DNA of 48,157 bases from positions 1 to 48,157 of the IMG/VR virus record IMGVR_UViG_3300027754_000147, one strand, 5' to 3'. This document shows positions 30,990 to 40,843 of this stretch, piece by piece (within the stretch, counting starts at the first letter, position 1; every line of letters starts with the position of its first letter). The position numbers and the translations under genes were made by a program. Source of the stretch: a virus. A model generated the notes under the pieces. The model worked only from the letters and a program-made list of their open reading frames with translations, was not told the origin of the DNA and made no database searches.

Positions 30990-33900
30990 TTAAAATCTAC
31001 AAAGTTTATGTTGTTTATTGTTACCCCAATAGGTAGTAAGGAGGTTGCTTGCGCTAAAATATTATTTATAATATTATTACGAAAATCAATATTAGTAATA
31101 TTTAAGTTCTTAATATATATATCAATAAGCTTACTTGAATTAGTTTGTGAAAATTTAAAAAATCTTTCTATCTGTTCAAGATTATTACGCTGACCTGCTG
31201 GCATTGATAACACTAACTGATCAATTTTCTTACCTAATAATGTAAGAGCAGCAACTATATCATTAGATACCGGTCGATTATATATTAAAAGATTCTTTAT
31301 TCTAAAATCTTTAGTATAGTAATATCCTGGTTGTCTAAGATATGTTGCAAGATCAATACCATTAAAGAATCCTGTAGTTCCAATAAATAAATCATCGTTA
31401 AATATATTTTGTATTTTATATTTACCAGGTGTTACATTTACTGTTTTATAACTAACTCCATTTACAAATAATGTAATGTTACCTTGTAAAGAATCAAATC
31501 TATATGTCAGAGTATGATAACCTGTATCAATATTTGATGTATCAAAATTAATACTAGTGTCTAATATATCTTCGCTTGATAGATAATTAGTTAATGTTAA
31601 TTCAAAGCTAATATTTTTAGGCTTATATATATTATTAAAGTAGTTATAATTAGTTTGAGTATATCTTCTTGCCGTTAAGCTGTTATATTCACTATACTTA
31701 CCTGTACCGCTTAATTTAGCAAATCCGGCTGATGCGTTACCAGAAGTGATGTACTTAATAACATTTAAATTATTATTAGTGTCTGCTACTAAGTTGGTAA
31801 CATATGTATTAGTTGAAGTAGAAGTGTATTCTTTACCAAAATCAATATTTAAAACTTTACCGCCAGCCGATAATGCTGGTATATAAGCTGATAAAGGATA
31901 AGAAGATACAAACTGCCTTAACGTAGTATATACACTAATCTTATTATTATGTCCTATATAAATATTTTTATTACTATCTATGTTAAAGTCAGTAATTCCA
32001 GCCTGACTAATAAGAAATACCTCAGATTCATTATTGAGCAAATTATGCTTTATAAGATTTACATCGCGTATTGTATAATATATATAATTTGAACCATATC
32101 CCTCATACTTTAACTTTTCACCGGGCAAGTATAGTAAAGTATCATTATATCTAATTAAACTTTTTGCATAATCATACTTTGTATCTTTATATTTGTCAAA
32201 CGGTACAGCATTTGTTACATTAGTAGGTTGCAATGTCTTAAGATTGACCTCTATACAGCTACCTGAACTCGAAGTTAAAAATGTAATTCTATCTGCTTCT
32301 TGTAAATAATTAATATAATTATTAAGATTAGGGATTGTTTCTAATTTTATTTTATTTGCTTGTGCATTTAGCTTATATATTTCGCCCGCAGAACACACTA
32401 CAAAAAAGTCTTGTAGCGGTTCATATATAATAATATCTTTTATATCTGAATTAAATACACTGGTTGTTATTAAAGTATAATCGCTATTATATACATATAA
32501 AGTCTTACCACTATATGTATATATAAACGGCGTTATAATTTGATTATTTCTAACGCCAAACCCCGCGTTAGTTTTATTACCAAGGAGTTGAAATCCATAA
32601 TCTTTATTAGGTTGAATATATATATCAAACGATATTGTAAATTGGTTAGTTTGATTTACTTCCGCTGCAATTAAATATTTGCTATAGTTTGTACCATCGT
32701 ATACTACCTCTGTATCCGTATACGCTGTTTGAACATTGTTTATATCATATATAAATGGGAACCCGCTAACGATAGGGTTACTATTATTAATAAAATTATT
32801 AATATCTGCTTCGCCTAAGCGTTCGTATTTATATGACGCATTAGGTTCTATTGCTAATGAGCTTTTATAATCTATTATTGGAGTATCTATATTTGTATTC
32901 TCATCATAATATCTATCAACCCACAAACCAGCTGATCCGGGATTATCAGCCGATAACCAAGTGCACATGTATCTACCATTATTATTCTGTGTACTATACT
33001 TTTGATTTATATAAATTTTGTCTGATACAAATGGTGACGTACCTCCTAAGCTTCCATTTTGCACAAAATCTGTGTCATTTATATTAAGTTTATCATATGG
33101 ATATATACTAGATGGTGCTTTAAAAAATGTATCTGTACCGTTCTGTATTATTATATCTTTATTATAAAAAACATAATTTAATGCTATCTTACTATTTCCT
33201 CCCTCCTGATTATTGCCTGTAAATATATTAGTATATTCACGGAAATCTACATCAGGATGATTTACATTACCTATAAGCATGTTTGTACCACTCTTTATAT
33301 AATTTTTCTCTGAACGTTGATTGTTTAATGTAATATAATTTAAATCAAAAGAACTTAAACAAGTATTATAATTAGTATGTAGTAAATACTGTGACTTTAA
33401 GTCATAAACACTTTTTTCCTCGTTAGCTATTAAATCATTTAAACGTTTAGTATCATACGTTATCCAACTTGTTCCTGTTTTATACTGTATATCTTTATAG
33501 TTATAATCTATTTTAATTAGACTACTAACTCTAGAAATTGTCTGCCCTGCTTTAACAGGACTAAAAAATAGTTTATCGTTATCATATATTAAGACGCGCG
33601 TATCACCACTACTAATATTTTTATATAATGTTAAATATCCTATATCATCTATTTCATACGTAAACATGTCATTTCTTTCGTATGTTATCGTTCGTGGATC
33701 ACTTTCATAATTATAAAAACAAATCCTATTACTAGTATAATTTAAATAGTAATCTGCTGTTCCGTTATTATGTTTTATTCTGACATATTTACCGTTTATA
33801 AACTCTAATTCAAAAATAGCGCTATTATCAAAAATATTAACAGGTATAGTATATATACCTGCTGGTTTAATATCATTGCTATATGATGAATTGCTCTGCT

Positions 33901-34222
33901 TAAATGTATATAAATACTTGTTAAATTGTAAATTTCTAGATGAACTTAAACTCGCAAAAATTAATGACGTTGTTAACGTATTAATTGTGTTTTCTTTTGT
34001 AAGTATTTTAAAGACATCACTAATACTCTTTTTACCTGTTAAATAATGTGATGTATAGTTATTTATAGAACTATCATAGATTCCAGACAGTGCATCTATC
34101 TCTGTAAATTTAAACCCACTATCATAAGAGATACTTCTTTGATTATAAGTAAAAAATGGATCGCTATATACAGCAGAAGGCGTATATATAGATGCAACGC
34201 TATATTTTTGAAGAGTAGTCAC
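30986..34222 (-). CDS. Very large virion protein with propeller-like and LamG/ConA-like regions
   Basis: A 1078-residue protein, the longest in the window, Tyr/Asn/Ser-rich and beta-structured. The middle has propeller-like strands (KTLYVYNSDYTLITTSVF, DFFVVCSAGEIYKLNA). The C-terminal part has a LamG/ConA-type segment: DTGYHTLTYRFDSLQGNITL, LFVNGVSYKTVNV, FIGTTGFFNG and FRIKNLLIYNR. Such domains usually bind carbohydrate. A large adhesin or fibre-associated protein is likely. Domain assignments are pattern-based. Confidence 0.65.
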   Translation of the reverse strand: MTTLQKYSVASIYTPSAVYSDPFFTYNQRSISYDSGFKFTEIDALSGIYDSSINNYTSHYLTGKKSISDVFKILTKENTINTLTTSLIFASLSSSRNLQFNKYLYTFKQSNSSYSNDIKPAGIYTIPVNIFDNSAIFELEFINGKYVRIKHNNGTADYYLNYTSNRICFYNYESDPRTITYERNDMFTYEIDDIGYLTLYKNISSGDTRVLIYDNDKLFFSPVKAGQTISRVSSLIKIDYNYKDIQYKTGTSWITYDTKRLNDLIANEEKSVYDLKSQYLLHTNYNTCLSSFDLNYITLNNQRSEKNYIKSGTNMLIGNVNHPDVDFREYTNIFTGNNQEGGNSKIALNYVFYNKDIIIQNGTDTFFKAPSSIYPYDKLNINDTDFVQNGSLGGTSPFVSDKIYINQKYSTQNNNGRYMCTWLSADNPGSAGLWVDRYYDENTNIDTPIIDYKSSLAIEPNASYKYERLGEADINNFINNSNPIVSGFPFIYDINNVQTAYTDTEVVYDGTNYSKYLIAAEVNQTNQFTISFDIYIQPNKDYGFQLLGNKTNAGFGVRNNQIITPFIYTYSGKTLYVYNSDYTLITTSVFNSDIKDIIIYEPLQDFFVVCSAGEIYKLNAQANKIKLETIPNLNNYINYLQEADRITFLTSSSGSCIEVNLKTLQPTNVTNAVPFDKYKDTKYDYAKSLIRYNDTLLYLPGEKLKYEGYGSNYIYYTIRDVNLIKHNLLNNESEVFLISQAGITDFNIDSNKNIYIGHNNKISVYTTLRQFVSSYPLSAYIPALSAGGKVLNIDFGKEYTSTSTNTYVTNLVADTNNNLNVIKYITSGNASAGFAKLSGTGKYSEYNSLTARRYTQTNYNYFNNIYKPKNISFELTLTNYLSSEDILDTSINFDTSNIDTGYHTLTYRFDSLQGNITLFVNGVSYKTVNVTPGKYKIQNIFNDDLFIGTTGFFNGIDLATYLRQPGYYYTKDFRIKNLLIYNRPVSNDIVAALTLLGKKIDQLVLSMPAGQRNNLEQIERFFKFSQTNSSKLIDIYIKNLNITNIDFRNNIINNILAQATSLLPIGVTINNINFVDFK

Positions 34223-34257
34223 TTTAATTATTTAATAACTAAAACCTAAAACACAGG

Positions 34258-34338
34258 GTACTCTATAAATTATAAGATAGAATAAACTTATAATAAATTT
34301 AACTTTACAAAGCTGGATGCAGGATCTCGATAGAGTAC
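34258..34338. repeat. Spaced inverted repeat in fibre/spike intergenic region
   Basis: GTACTCTAT (34258-34266) is inverted as ATAGAGTAC (34330-34338), 63 bases apart. It is between the large adhesin gene and the spike. The 153-base gap holds no gene I can support. It could form a weak structure on the minus-strand transcript; no T run follows. Confidence 0.5.
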
Positions 34339-34375
34339 ATTAAGAGTAATGATATTATATGAGTATACAGTTAGG

Positions 34376-37228
34376 TTAGGAATACGGAGTGCATAGTACC
34401 TTGTATGCAGTCCCGGTCGAGTCATACAAGGTGATAAATCCAGTGGCGCTCAGTCCCGGAACGGCAGAGAAAGCGTTGTCGGTGGTGAGTTTGCCCTTAA
34501 TTGAATTACTTACATAGACACTACCGCCTGCTGAAAGAGAACCTTTTAACGTAATTGCTGAAAATGATGGACTATCAGTCGTTCCCAGCCCAATATTAGT
34601 ACGTGCACCTGATGCTGTCGGTGAGCCAGTACCTCCTGCTGATAACGGTAATATGTATGTATCTGCTGGAATAGTATCAGTACTAATCATTAAGGAGTTT
34701 CCGCGTCTCCACAGCGTTCCGGGTGCTCCTAAACCGGGATCGGCAGTTAGAATAGCAGCAAGCGATAGATTAATAGAGTTACTACAAAGTGATACGGTAG
34801 TGGTTCTATTTGGTCTTAAATACATAGGTTTATTCTCAGCTGTTCCAATGCATAAACTATCTGCGTTTCCTGCTCCATCGATATAATTATTACTTCCTGG
34901 TGCCGCAAACATTTGTAGAACAGAATCATCAGACCCTATTACAGGATAGCTATATATTAATGTATTATGCCGCATACCTCTTAATACTAAAGTCTTTACT
35001 GCGGCAATTGATACATTACCCGTTCTACTTTCAAAAGATCCATCAGTGAGAAAACTAACACGATCATCCAAGCGAGGGACATTAGAATATTTGCCTATAG
35101 CAGATCCTAATAAACTGCCTACTATATTATAAGCTGTATTTGTTTTATTAAAATATGCCCATGTAGAGGAACCGATATGTAAACCAAGTTCAATCATATC
35201 ACTATCTACATTTAATACTCCTGCATTATTACCAGGAAGATAAACACCTCCTCCAGTGTATGCAGCATTACCAGATAATCCAGTTAATGCAAATGTATTG
35301 ATATCTATAGCACTAATAGATGCATTAGTCACATTTGCATTAGTATTCCCTTGAACTCCAGTAATTGTTACCTTATCACCAGTAGATCTTCCGTGACCAG
35401 ATGCTGTTACAAACATGGTAGAGGTGTTTGTGACGTTAGTAATTGCTGTGGTGTATTTACCTGCCTGAAAAACCGGTATATTTACCCCATTACAATTTAC
35501 AAATTGTGCTCCGTTGACTGCATCTTCTGCCTGAAATGCTTGAATATTAGTTCCTTGACAATTTTTAGCATAGAGTGCAGGATAATAATCCCCATTACTG
35601 TCCTTTGCCCATTGGTATCTGTTAATAAATGATGAAACTATTTGATTCGCTGAAAAATTATAACATGTATATAAACTTATTCCTGGACCACGAGTAATAC
35701 CCTCAACGTTTAAGTATCCTACATCGATAGAACCTCCGTTAATTTCGGTCACAAATCCTCTTAGACTACATTCATAAACTCCTAACCATTCAATTACCCC
35801 TCTTTGCGCACATGAAAATCTTAATCCACTACTGTATGCGTTATAGTCTCTATTACCCCTAATACTTATGTTATTGATATATGCATTAAATGTATTTGCA
35901 GCACCAGGACCGTGTGATTCATTAGATAACATATACACTACATATTTTTCAAAAGCAGTTGCAACATTATTTTTAAAGTTAATAAATACATGTTTGTTTT
36001 CTCCTATTAACCCAACTCCACCGTAAATATACCAAGTATCTGAAGTGTAATAAATAGTGCTTACACAAGATTTTGCAGGAAAATATATAGTTCCAAGACG
36101 AAGAGGGGTACCCTGACCTTTTATATATACTACCGCATTAGGCGGAATAGCCTGTATTAAACCGGGAGAAGCGATGGTAATAGTTCCTGGTGCAGATACT
36201 CCAGCGGTCACAGTATATTCATAGCTGTCACTATTAAAGGTAATAATATCACCAACAAGAACATTGCCAGTACCTGCGATAACAGGAATAGAAGTCGTAC
36301 CTGCTGCAAATCCCACTGCTGTAGTAGTATATTCTGTTCCATTTCCTTTAAGTGGTGGAGGAGTTTCCCCAGACCATGTACCGGTGATAGGCTTAGGATT
36401 ATCTCCATCTAAATAACGTGGTAACGAATTGTATGCAGATTTAAGAGCAGATAAACAGTCGACAGCCGTAGCACCTGCATTAAAATCATCAGAAGTCGGC
36501 AATGCTCCAAAATTCAATACATTTCTAGGACCTGTGTAAAATGCATAATCTGATGTAGCATCTTCTGGATTTTCATAATCGACAAAAGAACCTTCACTAA
36601 ATTCAATTACCGTATTTGATACATATGTGGATAAAGGAAATCCTGAAGGAATTCTAAAACCCCCTTGTGACAGTTCTGCAACAGCAGGAATTGATGGAGT
36701 AAGTTGTGCATATTGTAATGCCTTTTTCAATGCATCCATTCTAGCAACATTAGTATCAGCAGACGATTCGAATTTTTTGACATTGTTACCTTGTTTCAAT
36801 AATACATATCCATACTCCGGAGGATTAAAGTCTGATACCCACTCATTCAATCCATTACTATTTAAACTTGGAGATGCATATGGTATGTTTATAACTTTAC
36901 TAGAAGCTCCATTAATAGTAGCAGCACCAGCATATAAAGTAGCATAATTGGTAGTATTTAACAGACCATTAACATCTGAAAATATTAATGTATTTCCATT
37001 AGGATAACTAGCAGGGCTAGGTAAAGTATATATTCTAGGTTGTGTTAATGTTGCAGTTAATCTTGCTATAGTAGTACCAGCAGCAATAGTTGCATTAGCA
37101 TCTCCAAGGTTTTGTATTTTAATAGGAAGTAGCCCGAGTCTGGTTTGTCCCCATGCTTGATCACTACTAGTTGGTGTTAGACCTTCGACAAAAAGTCTAT
37201 CTGCTTCTGGTTTTAAGTATGTACTCAT
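34376..37228 (-). CDS. Tailspike-like protein (probable right-handed beta-helix)
   Basis: A 950-residue protein. About residues 235-290 (NVLNFGALPTSDDFNAGATA and LSALKSAYNSLPRYLDG) match the usual start of pectate-lyase-type beta-helices, in which an N-F/Y-G-A-x-x-D-D segment is followed by an Ala-rich helix. Repeated short strands with Asn/Gly turns follow (SIRGNRDYNAY, FVTEINGGSIDVGYLNVEG). Near the C-terminus is a fibre-type segment, ASGARTNIGLGTTDSPSFSA. Such spikes often degrade or bind capsule. The last about 120 coding bases are clearly GC-richer than the surroundings, suggesting exchange. Confidence 0.75.
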   Translation of the reverse strand: MSTYLKPEADRLFVEGLTPTSSDQAWGQTRLGLLPIKIQNLGDANATIAAGTTIARLTATLTQPRIYTLPSPASYPNGNTLIFSDVNGLLNTTNYATLYAGAATINGASSKVINIPYASPSLNSNGLNEWVSDFNPPEYGYVLLKQGNNVKKFESSADTNVARMDALKKALQYAQLTPSIPAVAELSQGGFRIPSGFPLSTYVSNTVIEFSEGSFVDYENPEDATSDYAFYTGPRNVLNFGALPTSDDFNAGATAVDCLSALKSAYNSLPRYLDGDNPKPITGTWSGETPPPLKGNGTEYTTTAVGFAAGTTSIPVIAGTGNVLVGDIITFNSDSYEYTVTAGVSAPGTITIASPGLIQAIPPNAVVYIKGQGTPLRLGTIYFPAKSCVSTIYYTSDTWYIYGGVGLIGENKHVFINFKNNVATAFEKYVVYMLSNESHGPGAANTFNAYINNISIRGNRDYNAYSSGLRFSCAQRGVIEWLGVYECSLRGFVTEINGGSIDVGYLNVEGITRGPGISLYTCYNFSANQIVSSFINRYQWAKDSNGDYYPALYAKNCQGTNIQAFQAEDAVNGAQFVNCNGVNIPVFQAGKYTTAITNVTNTSTMFVTASGHGRSTGDKVTITGVQGNTNANVTNASISAIDINTFALTGLSGNAAYTGGGVYLPGNNAGVLNVDSDMIELGLHIGSSTWAYFNKTNTAYNIVGSLLGSAIGKYSNVPRLDDRVSFLTDGSFESRTGNVSIAAVKTLVLRGMRHNTLIYSYPVIGSDDSVLQMFAAPGSNNYIDGAGNADSLCIGTAENKPMYLRPNRTTTVSLCSNSINLSLAAILTADPGLGAPGTLWRRGNSLMISTDTIPADTYILPLSAGGTGSPTASGARTNIGLGTTDSPSFSAITLKGSLSAGGSVYVSNSIKGKLTTDNAFSAVPGLSATGFITLYDSTGTAYKVLCTPYS

Positions 37229-37869
37229 TGAATTTTAGTTTGTATTTTTAAATTAGTCGTAGGACTATAAATGATTTGCTCATAGGATGGACTATAAAGA
37301 AATTGATAACCATTATCCGGATTTATTAATTCAATACTAGTTGGCAACTGTAGAATACTGACGTATGTTTGTTTATTTATCTTGCCTTCTAAGTTAACAA
37401 ATGTATTATTAGTAGATAAAGGAGATATCTGACTGCTTATTATACTCAATTCACCGATTTCATCATAATATGATGAATTATATATATTAAGAGGCTGTAT
37501 AAATAGAGTTTTACTACCGTCTTTAAATGTAATTAAAAACTGTACCGTTATAGGCTTATTAAAATTTGCCGTATCATTAGAATATGTATTTGTATACATA
37601 CTCATTATTGTCCCGCCAGTCTTATTAAAAAGAACTTCATTAAAGATACTTTTATTTTTATAATCGTATATTAAATCCTTTTTTATATGTATATTATTAG
37701 CCGAGTCTCCGTAATTAATAATAAGATAAGTAGCATAATTACTCGTTTCATTTATACCAGTAAGTACAAAAGTGATTGAAGTCTTACCTTTAACAGAGAC
37801 CGTCGGCAGTATTTTCTGCATATCTCCTGTAGTACTCGTTAAATTGTAATATATACTAATATTTTTCAT
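37225..37869 (-). CDS. Hypothetical virion protein
   Basis: A 214-residue beta-rich protein (KTSITFVLTGINETSNYATY, PITVQFLITFKDGSKTLF), overlapping both neighbours by four bases (ATGA). A single immunoglobulin- or fibronectin-like sandwich would fit the pattern, but I cannot confirm it. It lies between a baseplate-region protein and the spike and could connect them. Confidence 0.6.
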   Translation of the reverse strand: MKNISIYYNLTSTTGDMQKILPTVSVKGKTSITFVLTGINETSNYATYLIINYGDSANNIHIKKDLIYDYKNKSIFNEVLFNKTGGTIMSMYTNTYSNDTANFNKPITVQFLITFKDGSKTLFIQPLNIYNSSYYDEIGELSIISSQISPLSTNNTFVNLEGKINKQTYVSILQLPTSIELINPDNGYQFLYSPSYEQIIYSPTTNLKIQTKIQ

Positions 37870-40823
37870 ATTATGATTTGATTTCCAGATAATGTATATG
37901 TACCCAAGTTAGATTTTATAGTTGCAAAAGTATAATTAACAAAATCTGACGTCCTTACAGTATTATTGTGATTAAAATATTTACAATCAATAAACGTGAC
38001 AACTTTATTTTGATCTATATTAAAGCTGTAGTCGAGTAAGTGGAAAAGATTATTATTATCAGTGCATATATAGGTTAACTTATATATATCGTTTAATGAG
38101 TTATAAGTTATTATAGGTTTTTGAATTTTTACTATATTAAAGTTAGTATCGCTATTAAACACAGCAGATAAAGTAAACACACTTGATATAATAGGTATTT
38201 GAGAAGTAATTGGAAATATTTTCTCAGTAATATTATCAGTAATATTATATTGGTATATATCCGGTATAAAGATTTTATTATTATTATTATAAATTTTTAT
38301 AATATTATCTGCAGTATTTTCTGTTATAAGACCTGTTGAAGACTGAATCCTCGGATACATAACACAGAATGTAACTGTTTTATCTTTTTCGATAAATAAT
38401 CTATTAGAAAAAGCTTGTAGAGTAGAGCTTGAGCTAATAGTATAAACTAGATTAGAAGTAGATGGTTTTTGGAAACTTCCATCTTCATACAGAACTTTAT
38501 CAAAAACAAGATAATTAGGAGTTTCTATACATATTGTATTATAAAAAATCTCTAAGTTTTTAGCTGCTGTATATACTTCCGTTTGTACACCAGCATTATA
38601 CTTACTAAACGTACTAGTAAGTGCAGTAGATAAAGGAATAGACAGTGTACTTGTGCCTTGCTGTATAAAAATACTACCTTGGAGTCGATCTTTTACAGCT
38701 TGTGACTTTAATTCATTTACACCTGATAGAGTAGATAGAGTTGTAAGACCATAATCGTAAACTGTATTATTAAAAGGAATTTGATCTTTATAAATATTAT
38801 CATTTGGTATCACTATTTCATCACTATAGTAACCACAGTTATACTCTTCAACATTAGCAGCAGATAAGACAGATCTTACATCATAAACAAAAGATGCAGT
38901 TAAACTCGGTGTTATAGATAGATCTATTGCCCGGGTTACAGGATTTAAACTCGAAACACCTGCTTCAGCTAATTCATTATAGTAATAAGTACCGTTACCA
39001 TAATCATCTGGCCACAAAGTAGCATAACTATCAGGCAATGCCATATTATCTGCGAACGTAAACTCACCCCCGTCTTTAATTTTAGGTATTATATTTCTCG
39101 AGTTCTGTATTAATTCTGTATATGGTGTAAATTCTCTAAAGAATAAAGTAAGATAAGATGAACTAAGAGATGAAAATCCACTAGCACTTAAACTATTAGT
39201 AGTAATAGTAGATAGACCGCTTCTAAAAGTATTACCAACTACAGAGGCAGTACTATAGTTAAAATTTATACCTTCTACTTCATCGCGAAATACGTGACCA
39301 TCTAACAGTAAACTCTTAATAGCTTCATCTTCTAAAGTTTCTACAGATTTAAAAGTGTGTCCTAATTTATCCTTAAATAGTGCATAACTATTACCATATA
39401 TATCATACTGTAATGCAGTTATATAGCCTTTATTATATAAATCACTAAAGTTTAAATTTATATCATTTGTTATAGATTGAGTATATGATTGCTCAGAAGC
39501 ATAATAAGGTGCAAATGTTTGATCGCTACTGTTTATTTTAGGAGTACCACTCGCAAATCCACTCGATACGTTTTTTACATCAAATCTATAATCATAAATA
39601 TATACTAAAGGATAATCTAATTGGTTATTAATAGTTACGTTACCATATTTATTTGGATCTGGAAATATATAAATTTTGTTAGGTTCAAGCTTAGTATAAT
39701 CAATACTATATGTAAAATTATTAGCATTTAACTGAAATATACCTTGACTGTCTGTATTAAAAAATAAACCTAAATTTCTGAGCAATATCGCTTCGTTAGA
39801 CTGTACTGTAGCTGTATTTGCTTGCTGTAAATTATTAATATTATTAAAAGGCGTCTCCGCTCTAACTAATATACCTGTAACAGTGGTGTTATTACTAGTA
39901 TCTATATAATGTAGATCTGCACCCAAATATTTCTCGAGAAGTTTCTTTCTATATACAATAACATCACTTGTAGATATTCCACTTATGTCATTATTTTGTA
40001 GTAAAGCTAACGGATTATCAGTATTACATATTGCGTCAAACTTTAACGTAACGTTTACTATTAGAGGTATTTCATTTAAAAATGCAGTACTACCAAATAT
40101 TTGCTGGTAACTATCACTTAAAAATAAAGCTGTATCTACTTCATTTATATTTGAAGTATAGTAATTTATTCTTTGCAGGCTTGTTTCTGTAGATTTAGGT
40201 AGATTTGGAATATCAAAGTAATTACCGTATACATCTACATATTCGAGTATATCAATATTAAGAGACTCTCTTATACTTGCTAACGATTTACCTAGATCAG
40301 AATATTGCGGTTGATCTTGAGCTGCAAATAGGTAATTGTATATACTATCAAATAATCCCTTCTCAATTGATGTAGAACTACCTTTTATTTTATTTCTATC
40401 AATAACGTACTTTGCATCATCACGCTTTGATTTATAAAAGAGAATAATTTGTCTAATTTTGTCTGTAAAGAAAGGTATTGCTACGTCTAAATCAGCTGGA
40501 TCATCAAAGTTAATAGTAGATAAAAATTTACGTTCTTGGTTTGTTGCGTATGTTAGAACAATCTCTTTTAAGAACTCTACATAATACTCAACAAAACTTT
40601 TTTGTTCTGTTGTGCTACTGTTGTTCTTTATTTTCGACCAATCTTTTAAATATGATATATAAAAGTTATTATACTCTTCAGGAGTATAATCTACACGCGT
40701 TATTGTTATAAACTGTAAAAATGAATAAGGACTACTATTATCTGCAGCAGCTGATTTATCTACATCTGGATTAGTAATCGAGTTACTAATTATAGCAGAA
40801 TTATATGTTATTACTGATGACAT
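37866..40823 (-). CDS. Large structural protein of baseplate region
   Basis: A 985-residue protein. The N-terminal helical region (YTPEEYNNFYISYLKDWSKI, LDVAIPFFTDKIRQIILFY, then KRDDAKYVIDRNKIKGS) looks like that of structural proteins encoded near baseplate genes in T4-like phages of marine bacteria. The later parts are beta-rich. T4 has gp7 (1032 residues) after gp6. Size and place would allow a gp7 role, but no diagnostic motif is seen. Its start is near GAATAAATAAATTAA, a late promoter variant. Confidence 0.6.
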   Translation of the reverse strand: MSSVITYNSAIISNSITNPDVDKSAAADNSSPYSFLQFITITRVDYTPEEYNNFYISYLKDWSKIKNNSSTTEQKSFVEYYVEFLKEIVLTYATNQERKFLSTINFDDPADLDVAIPFFTDKIRQIILFYKSKRDDAKYVIDRNKIKGSSTSIEKGLFDSIYNYLFAAQDQPQYSDLGKSLASIRESLNIDILEYVDVYGNYFDIPNLPKSTETSLQRINYYTSNINEVDTALFLSDSYQQIFGSTAFLNEIPLIVNVTLKFDAICNTDNPLALLQNNDISGISTSDVIVYRKKLLEKYLGADLHYIDTSNNTTVTGILVRAETPFNNINNLQQANTATVQSNEAILLRNLGLFFNTDSQGIFQLNANNFTYSIDYTKLEPNKIYIFPDPNKYGNVTINNQLDYPLVYIYDYRFDVKNVSSGFASGTPKINSSDQTFAPYYASEQSYTQSITNDINLNFSDLYNKGYITALQYDIYGNSYALFKDKLGHTFKSVETLEDEAIKSLLLDGHVFRDEVEGINFNYSTASVVGNTFRSGLSTITTNSLSASGFSSLSSSYLTLFFREFTPYTELIQNSRNIIPKIKDGGEFTFADNMALPDSYATLWPDDYGNGTYYYNELAEAGVSSLNPVTRAIDLSITPSLTASFVYDVRSVLSAANVEEYNCGYYSDEIVIPNDNIYKDQIPFNNTVYDYGLTTLSTLSGVNELKSQAVKDRLQGSIFIQQGTSTLSIPLSTALTSTFSKYNAGVQTEVYTAAKNLEIFYNTICIETPNYLVFDKVLYEDGSFQKPSTSNLVYTISSSSTLQAFSNRLFIEKDKTVTFCVMYPRIQSSTGLITENTADNIIKIYNNNNKIFIPDIYQYNITDNITEKIFPITSQIPIISSVFTLSAVFNSDTNFNIVKIQKPIITYNSLNDIYKLTYICTDNNNLFHLLDYSFNIDQNKVVTFIDCKYFNHNNTVRTSDFVNYTFATIKSNLGTYTLSGNQIII

Positions 40824-40843
40824 TTAATTTATTTATTCATTCA

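Noticed and set aside
34223-34375. Small gene in the spike-adhesin gap
   Set aside because: No frame of reasonable length with a supported start; only a spaced inverted repeat is visible.
37866-40823. Firm gp7 assignment
   Set aside because: Size and location fit, but no diagnostic motif was visible, so it is left as a structural protein.
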